Shown: positions 59,431 to 64,000 of the stretch, piece by piece | Position numbering within the stretch: the first letter of the stretch is position 1 | Layout of the letters: every line of letters starts with the position of its first letter | NCBI GenBank assembly: GCA_031216445.1 | Contig: CM062210.1 | Span: 11,171,501 to 11,235,500, forward strand | Source of the DNA: Lateolabrax maculatus | Lineage: Eukaryota > Chordata > Actinopteri > Acropomatiformes > Lateolabracidae | Direction of reading: 5' to 3' | DNA length: 64,000 nucleotides | The notes under the pieces: model-generated | Told to the model about the DNA's origin: nothing | The model's database searches: none | Seen by the model: only the letters and a program-made list of their open reading frames with translations | Made by a program: the position numbers and the translations under genes

Positions 59431-62400
59431 ATCTGTCAGGCTTTCACCTGCGCGGCGTGCGGCCCGTCAGCCGGCCGCTGCTCAGAGAATACGAGTCGAG
59501 GCGCCGTTGTAAGTTAAAGGATTTATAGGCCGTGGGTTTTTTTTTTTTTTGGGGAAAACACAGTAAAAGCTCAGCAAAAAAAAAAAAAAAATGAACGCAG
59601 GTGGAAGACACTGAACTACGTCTTCAAAGTAGGCAATCCAATCACTTCCCCTGTTGAATGTAGGCAGTAAATACTGCAACTAAATAGAAAGTCAGCACAC
59701 ACTGGATTTCCTCACTACATGACTATTTTCAACTGTTTTGTCTGTTTATTTCTTACGTGTGAACTCCTAAACTAGGGTATAATACCAATAAAAGCAGATA
59801 TACATTCATGTTTAGCAAGCTTATTGTTTTACCATGCACACTGAAAGTTAATTTGTCAATTTTACTTTTTGCTTATTGACATCAATAAGCTCAATTACTT
59901 TCTCTCGCTGTCTCTCTAAAAGTCTGTCACAGTTTGCTGAAGGAATAAGTCTTAAACAATGCAAACACTGGACTCACCTGCCCTAAAATGCATTGCACAT
60001 TACTGTAAATATGTAGTTTAGGTTGGGGCTCCAACTTACAGTTATTGTCATAATTTGTTCAACCATTAAAAGTACAAAACGTCAGGAAAAAGGGAAAAAT
60101 GCCTGTCGCAGTTTCTTGCAGATGCAAGTGGCTCAGAGCATGGCAGTGTCTGTCTTTTGGTGTTGCTGTAGATATAATGAACAGTATATTTAGAATAATT
60201 TCTTATATCTTGAAATCCTAAATTGTTTCACGTTGCTCTGGTTTTAGACAAACCTAGTGCTGTATGTATGTGCCAACTTACTGTCACTGTTGTGGATATA
60301 AGGTAAGTTCAACTTGTGGCTGACTCATTCCCTGCTCATCTTCTCCTTTTCCCAAACTCTTAGAAATGCCAAAAATGACTTAAAACAGAATATCTGTGTG
60401 TTGACAGCTCCAAAAGTCAGTTAGAGGTAAAATATTTCGAAACAGAAAACTGATGTTAAAACTGCACCAAAGATGATTTATTCATTTATTGTCGCATTTT
60501 AGAAGTTGTTTCATCTGGTTGTTGGTATGCAGTAGAATGTCAGTGATTGATCAGGCAGGTAACGTGAAGATGTCATGCATATATTACTTACTGAAGTGAC
60601 TCGATTAGGCCGCATTGGCCTCATTAACCAGGGCATGTGCAACCCGACAAACTTGATCAAAATTTCTAAATGACAGATATGGAATATAAAAACAAAAACA
60701 TTACAGTTTACAGTTACAGATTTTGCTTTAATATCCAAGCATACTCATATTTACCCAAGAAAGATAAAAGGCCTAACATTGGTAACTTGAGATTTCACAC
60801 GTATGAGTGTTTCTCGCTCTGCTTGCTTGTTAACAGTTCGGATATCACGCTTTAGTTCATCACTTCCTGCAGCTTAAATATGGTCTCTTTCTGACACCTC
60901 AGTTTTAGCAAATTTGGTGGATCTACCGGGTGTCAGTGAAGGAGGATGTAACATACATTTAGGATGTTGAAAAAGATGTTAAAATATAAAGTTTACAAAA
61001 GTGAAGCTTTACAAAACAGCAAGTCTCAAAGTTAATATTGTGTTTGTTTTATACGAAATCTGCTAAATGAGAACATCGACACGGGTCATTTCATTTTGTT
61101 GCCAGAAGTGTGTGATAAGATTGCCAAGTAGCTTGTCGAGAGCACATTTGTCTCATACACTGGTGCCTCCAAAGAACTGCGTGCCGAACAACAGGTGGCA
61201 TGAAAACGTCGGTGTCATTTCCTTGTAGTGATGTCTAATTACCTTTGCCGTAGACTGCCATCTGAGATCCTGATTAAGATTCTGTCATACCTGGATGCCT
61301 CCGCTCTTTTCAGCATGAGCCACGTCAATAGGCTCTTCTGTCAGCTTGCCAATGATAAGTAAGTATCAACCAAGTCTTGTTAATTGAACATGTACAGTAT
61401 ATTGAAAACATGAGTATGATAAGAATCCAATCCAACAGGAAGTAAAGACAGTTAACAGAGCAGAGAATTTTTAGAACTTTCTTCAGAAAGTTATTTTTCT
61501 TTGTACTTGAATCCCTTACAGCTTTTCCTCTAAACAAGTAAAAGTCAGTGGCGTATAAGACTGCAACCAAGGATTCTTTTTACTATCAATTGATCTGCCA
61601 AACATTTTCTTGATCAATTGATTAATCATTTGGTAGAAAATAGTGAAAACTGTTCATCACAGTTTTCCAGAGCCCAAGTTGAGCAATTAAAATTGCATGA
61701 TTTGTTGGACCAACAATCCAAAACTCACAGATCTTCTGTCATATAAGACAAAAAACAACAGGGAATTTTTGGCATTTTTATTTAAGAAATTACTTATACA
61801 ATGAATTGGTTATCAAAATTGTTGATAAACTAATATCTAGTGCAGTAACCTGCATAGCCTAATCGTTTTTTGTTTCAAGATACAGATGCTAATTTCTGAA
61901 AAAATCTTGAAAAAGTTGATCTCCGCTGTTTATAGGTTTGATAATTGTACGGCATTAGCAGATTATATTATTTCAAAAGTGAACCAAAGTTCAATTTAGA
62001 CAGAAATAATGTGATTTAATGGAGATTTTTGGCAGGGTGACAGCTTTCTGTAGACAGGCAAGATCAGGCAGTCTGGCAACCTCTTTGTCCTTCACCACAA
62101 ATTATTTACTTCAAGCAAAAGTTAGAAAATGTCTCTGTCGTCATAGAATGGCAGCCCTGTAAGACTCACAGCAATATTCCACTGTTACATACTACATTTT
62201 CCAATACCACCAACGCAGTGCTCTGTGGAACAAGATATACGTAGCAGAGTTTGGCAAGAATAAAAAGAGAAAACCTAAGCGCCTGGACGAGCTTCAGCGA
62301 AAGATGGCCACAGCGGAGGTACAGGATCGGGCTGCGGGCTACTGGAAGTGGCTGTACTTCAGGACTGTAGCTGCATGTGACATGAACAAGTGGAAAAGAC

Positions 62401-62458
62401 ATCTCGGTCTCATCAGCCGTCACACTGGCCTGCCCAGCCAAACAGAGCAGGTCCTCAG
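59082..62458 (+). CDS. fbxo15: F-box protein 15, 5' part (continues past the window or is unresolved)
   Basis: The proposed exons are 59,082-59,142, 61,229-61,358 and 62,219-62,458. Together they give about 143 residues of an N-terminus. The F-box spans about residues 29-64 (RLPSEILIKILSYLDASALF then SMSHVNRLFCQLANDN), the SKP1-binding motif of SCF ubiquitin ligases. The following segment has AEVQDRAAGYWKWLYF and HTGLPSQTEQVLR. I recall mammalian FBXO15 having VQDKEAGYWKKEYI and YTGLPVKTKEALR in the same order and spacing, which makes the assignment firm. In mouse this gene is a well-known OCT4/SOX2 target in stem cells and encodes a substrate receptor; that role is not evident from this sequence. 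The C-terminal two thirds are not identified here. The position beside cbln2 agrees with 18q22 synteny as I remember it. Confidence 0.9.
59431..61228. other. fbxo15 intron 1 sequence
   Basis: This is AT-rich intronic sequence with T and A homopolymers at 59,538-59,550 and about 59,577-59,591. A short remnant of the teleost element described for 61,560-61,860 lies at 60,030-60,140. I see no other exon. Confidence 0.5.
60030..60140. mobile_element. Fragment of a dispersed teleost element (ATTAATCGATT-type family)
   Basis: GGGGCTCCAACTTACAGTTA and GTCAGGAAAAAGGGAAAAAT resemble the start of the common fish element whose consensus, from memory, opens with GCAACTAACGATTATTTTCA. Here it is short and diverged. 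It is a partner of the longer copy at 61,560-61,860 in the next intron. Confidence 0.45.
61229..61358 (+). CDS. fbxo15: fbxo15 exon 2, F-box
   Basis: The acceptor TTTCCTTGTAG and donor AA/GTAAGT bound an exon encoding the whole F-box, LPSEILIKILSYLD through CQLAND. It carries the conserved Leu-Pro and the Ile/Leu pattern that contacts SKP1. It ends in phase 2; its last two bases, AA, combine with T of the next exon to make Asn, restoring LANDN as in the family. Confidence 0.92.
61560..61860. mobile_element. Teleost MITE-like element in fbxo15 intron 2
   Basis: The block runs from TTGATCAATTGATTAATCAT to AATTGGTTATCAAAATTGTT and then AACTAATATCTAGTGCAGTA. This is the layout of a very common fish dispersed element with ATTAATCGATT-type repeats near both ends. 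It has no coding capacity. The same family leaves short pieces at 9,880-9,965 and 60,030-60,140. Confidence 0.6.
62219..62458 (+). CDS. fbxo15: fbxo15 exon 3
   Basis: A 240-base exon follows the acceptor CCACCAACGCAG and ends at the donor CTCAG/GTAAGA in phase 2. It encodes ALWNKIYVAEFG, a basic stretch (KNKKRKPKR), then the family blocks VQDRAAGYW and TGLPSQTEQVLR. There are no internal stops. The minus-strand frame over the same bases is a shadow. Confidence 0.92.
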
Positions 62459-64000
62459 GTAAGAGACGGAGCGGGGCAAAAACTGCTTTTGAAAACCACT
62501 TAAAGTACCTGAGGTGTATGATTTGTTGAATGTACCGGACACTTCGTTTCACTTACCAGACACTTGAGTAGCCCGACAAGCGTTGCTTGTGAGTTAATTG
62601 AGTTCTTACCATGTATTTTCAAGCATTTGAACTCCTTCGCTACTGAGGTGAGAAAAAGGTGTCATTATTTCTCTGGAAGCCATTGTGTCAGTTAGTTTTG
62701 TATTTTAGTTGGCTGCTTTTCCTTAAAAGGAGGTGTGTTGATCACTTTGTATACCATGCCCTAATCATCCATCAGTTTGGCATGTCTTGTTGTTTTACAA
62801 CTGGAAGCAGCTCGGTGAGGTGTCATGGGAACCCCGGCACTGTTTGCGGTTAGCAAGCAGTGAAACTTTGGAGATCCACCCTCGCTGTCAAGAAAGTTCA
62901 AGGGTAGAGACTGGAGGACAGTTCAAGCCGCTGGCAATCAAAAACAAGGCATGGTTTGTTTTTCATATCACACTTAATGACACTTTCTTATTAAAGGTGA
63001 GAAAGGAGGTCTCGGTCTGAACGTGATGTCTGCTCGGGGGGAAGCCAGCACGCAGGGGAAAGCTCCCTCACCGCCTCCGCTGCGGTTTCTGCTGTGTTTT
63101 TATAACCTCTGATTAGAGGCTGTGCAGCACTCAATTTTGAGTCTGTGGCAGTCGCTGTGGTACAGAGGGGAAGTAGAAATAATTGTGTTCCTTGCAGAGG
63201 CTGTCTGAATTGTTGAAATAAATTACTTAGCCCCCCAACTCCTCATCCACAACACACACACAAACACACACACCCTCCCCCTTCCTCCCTCCTCCCACCA
63301 GCTCAGACAATTCCCAGCGGGGGGTTTGTCTGTTAGAGACACTGAGGAGCATGCGATTTACCTTGGTAATAATCATTTCACAAGACATCACACATACAGA
63401 CAATGCAGAGTGAAATCCCCTGGGTCATCTGGGGCCTCCTGCGCTGCTCCAGTTTTTAGCTTTGTTCCTCCACTTAATTGATATTGGATGGTGCCTCAGC
63501 GAGACACCGCCTGCATCACAGTAGGGGCAGCCCTGAATCACAGTTTAGACAGAATTGGATCAAGAGATTTATCACAACAGCTGCGGTTTCATTTCATTCG
63601 TTGCATATCATTTCATTAGCAAGAACAGCTTAACTGCAGCCATTCTGCTCCCTACTGCTGTCACAAGAAACGTAATGGCCATTAAACTCATAGTTTGCCT
63701 GGTGGAAAGAGCAAGAGTCAGCTTTACCCAACACTGCCCAATTATTTGCATTGTATTAACTTCAGATAAAAGATTTGATTTTTGTTCAGCAATTGCAATT
63801 CAATGGTGCCTTGATGTGGCGATTAGAGATATTAAGTGAATTTCCCACTTTATAAAGCAAGTTTGAAGCAGCAGCTAAGCTCTCCCCACCATACTACACT
63901 GCACGTAAACAATTGTACATGCTTTCATTGCAAAACCACCAAGCATCTGTCATATCTTATTGCTATAATCCTGCATTGTGTTATCTTATTCTAGAAACTC
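62459..64000. other. fbxo15 downstream intron or unresolved exon region to the window end
   Basis: A plausible acceptor at 62,708 opens a frame to a GTGAGG donor at 62,814, but the peptide does not match FBXO15 well, so I do not call an exon. Another frame is open from 62,742 to 63,020. The 63,290-63,560 stretch, with GGATGGTGCCTCAGCGAGAC, is complex and repeat-free and could be a conserved non-coding element. The remainder is ordinary AT-rich sequence. Confidence 0.35.

Noticed and set aside
1..64000. Search for CRISPR arrays, operons, phage or bacterial genes
   Set aside because: Nothing of the kind is present; intron structure and repeats are vertebrate.

Overview
This is vertebrate nuclear DNA, almost certainly from a ray-finned fish of the percomorph type. 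It has AT-rich non-coding sequence, small split exons with GT...AG introns, dinucleotide microsatellites, and several dispersed repeat families that I recognise as teleost. There are no operons, CRISPR arrays or prokaryotic genes. Two protein-coding genes can be identified by reading their exons.

Layout. Positions 1 to about 52,300 are a gene-poor stretch with no exon I can assign to a known family. It holds degraded transposons: a dispersed teleost repeat and an L1-type LINE at 11.2-13.4 kb, a tRNA-derived SINE at 13.5-13.7 kb, a MITE-like element at 17.7-18.5 kb, and three copies of one teleost MITE-like family at 22.6, 35.5 and 43.5 kb. It also holds simple repeats and long unique sequence. 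One spot at 41,413-41,746 looks like the start of an unidentified gene: a TATA box, an ATG, a hydrophobic signal-like peptide and a splice donor.

Positions 53,206-54,609 (minus strand) hold a complete three-exon cbln2 gene. It encodes a 201-residue secreted C1q-domain synaptic organiser. Its probable 3'UTR and polyadenylation signal reach down to 52,306. The 54.6-59.0 kb stretch is the shared upstream region, with simple repeats, possible regulatory motifs, MITE remnants and a possible solo LTR.

A CpG-rich island at 59.04-59.43 kb starts fbxo15 on the plus strand. Its F-box exon (61,229-61,358) and next exon (62,219-62,458) are clear. A first coding exon at 59,082-59,142 fits by phase. The rest of the gene lies beyond the window or is not resolved.

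The two genes are transcribed divergently from an interval of about 4.5 kb and have no obvious shared pathway. CBLN2 is a synaptic ligand and FBXO15 is an SCF ubiquitin-ligase subunit. From memory, both are on human chromosome 18q22, so the pairing looks like conserved synteny. The long desert on the 3' side of cbln2 is where distant neural enhancers might lie, but conservation could not be tested here. I found no convincing novel system. The most useful leads are the possible unannotated gene start at 41.4-41.75 kb, the 39.47 kb hairpin, and the unresolved fourth fbxo15 exon.
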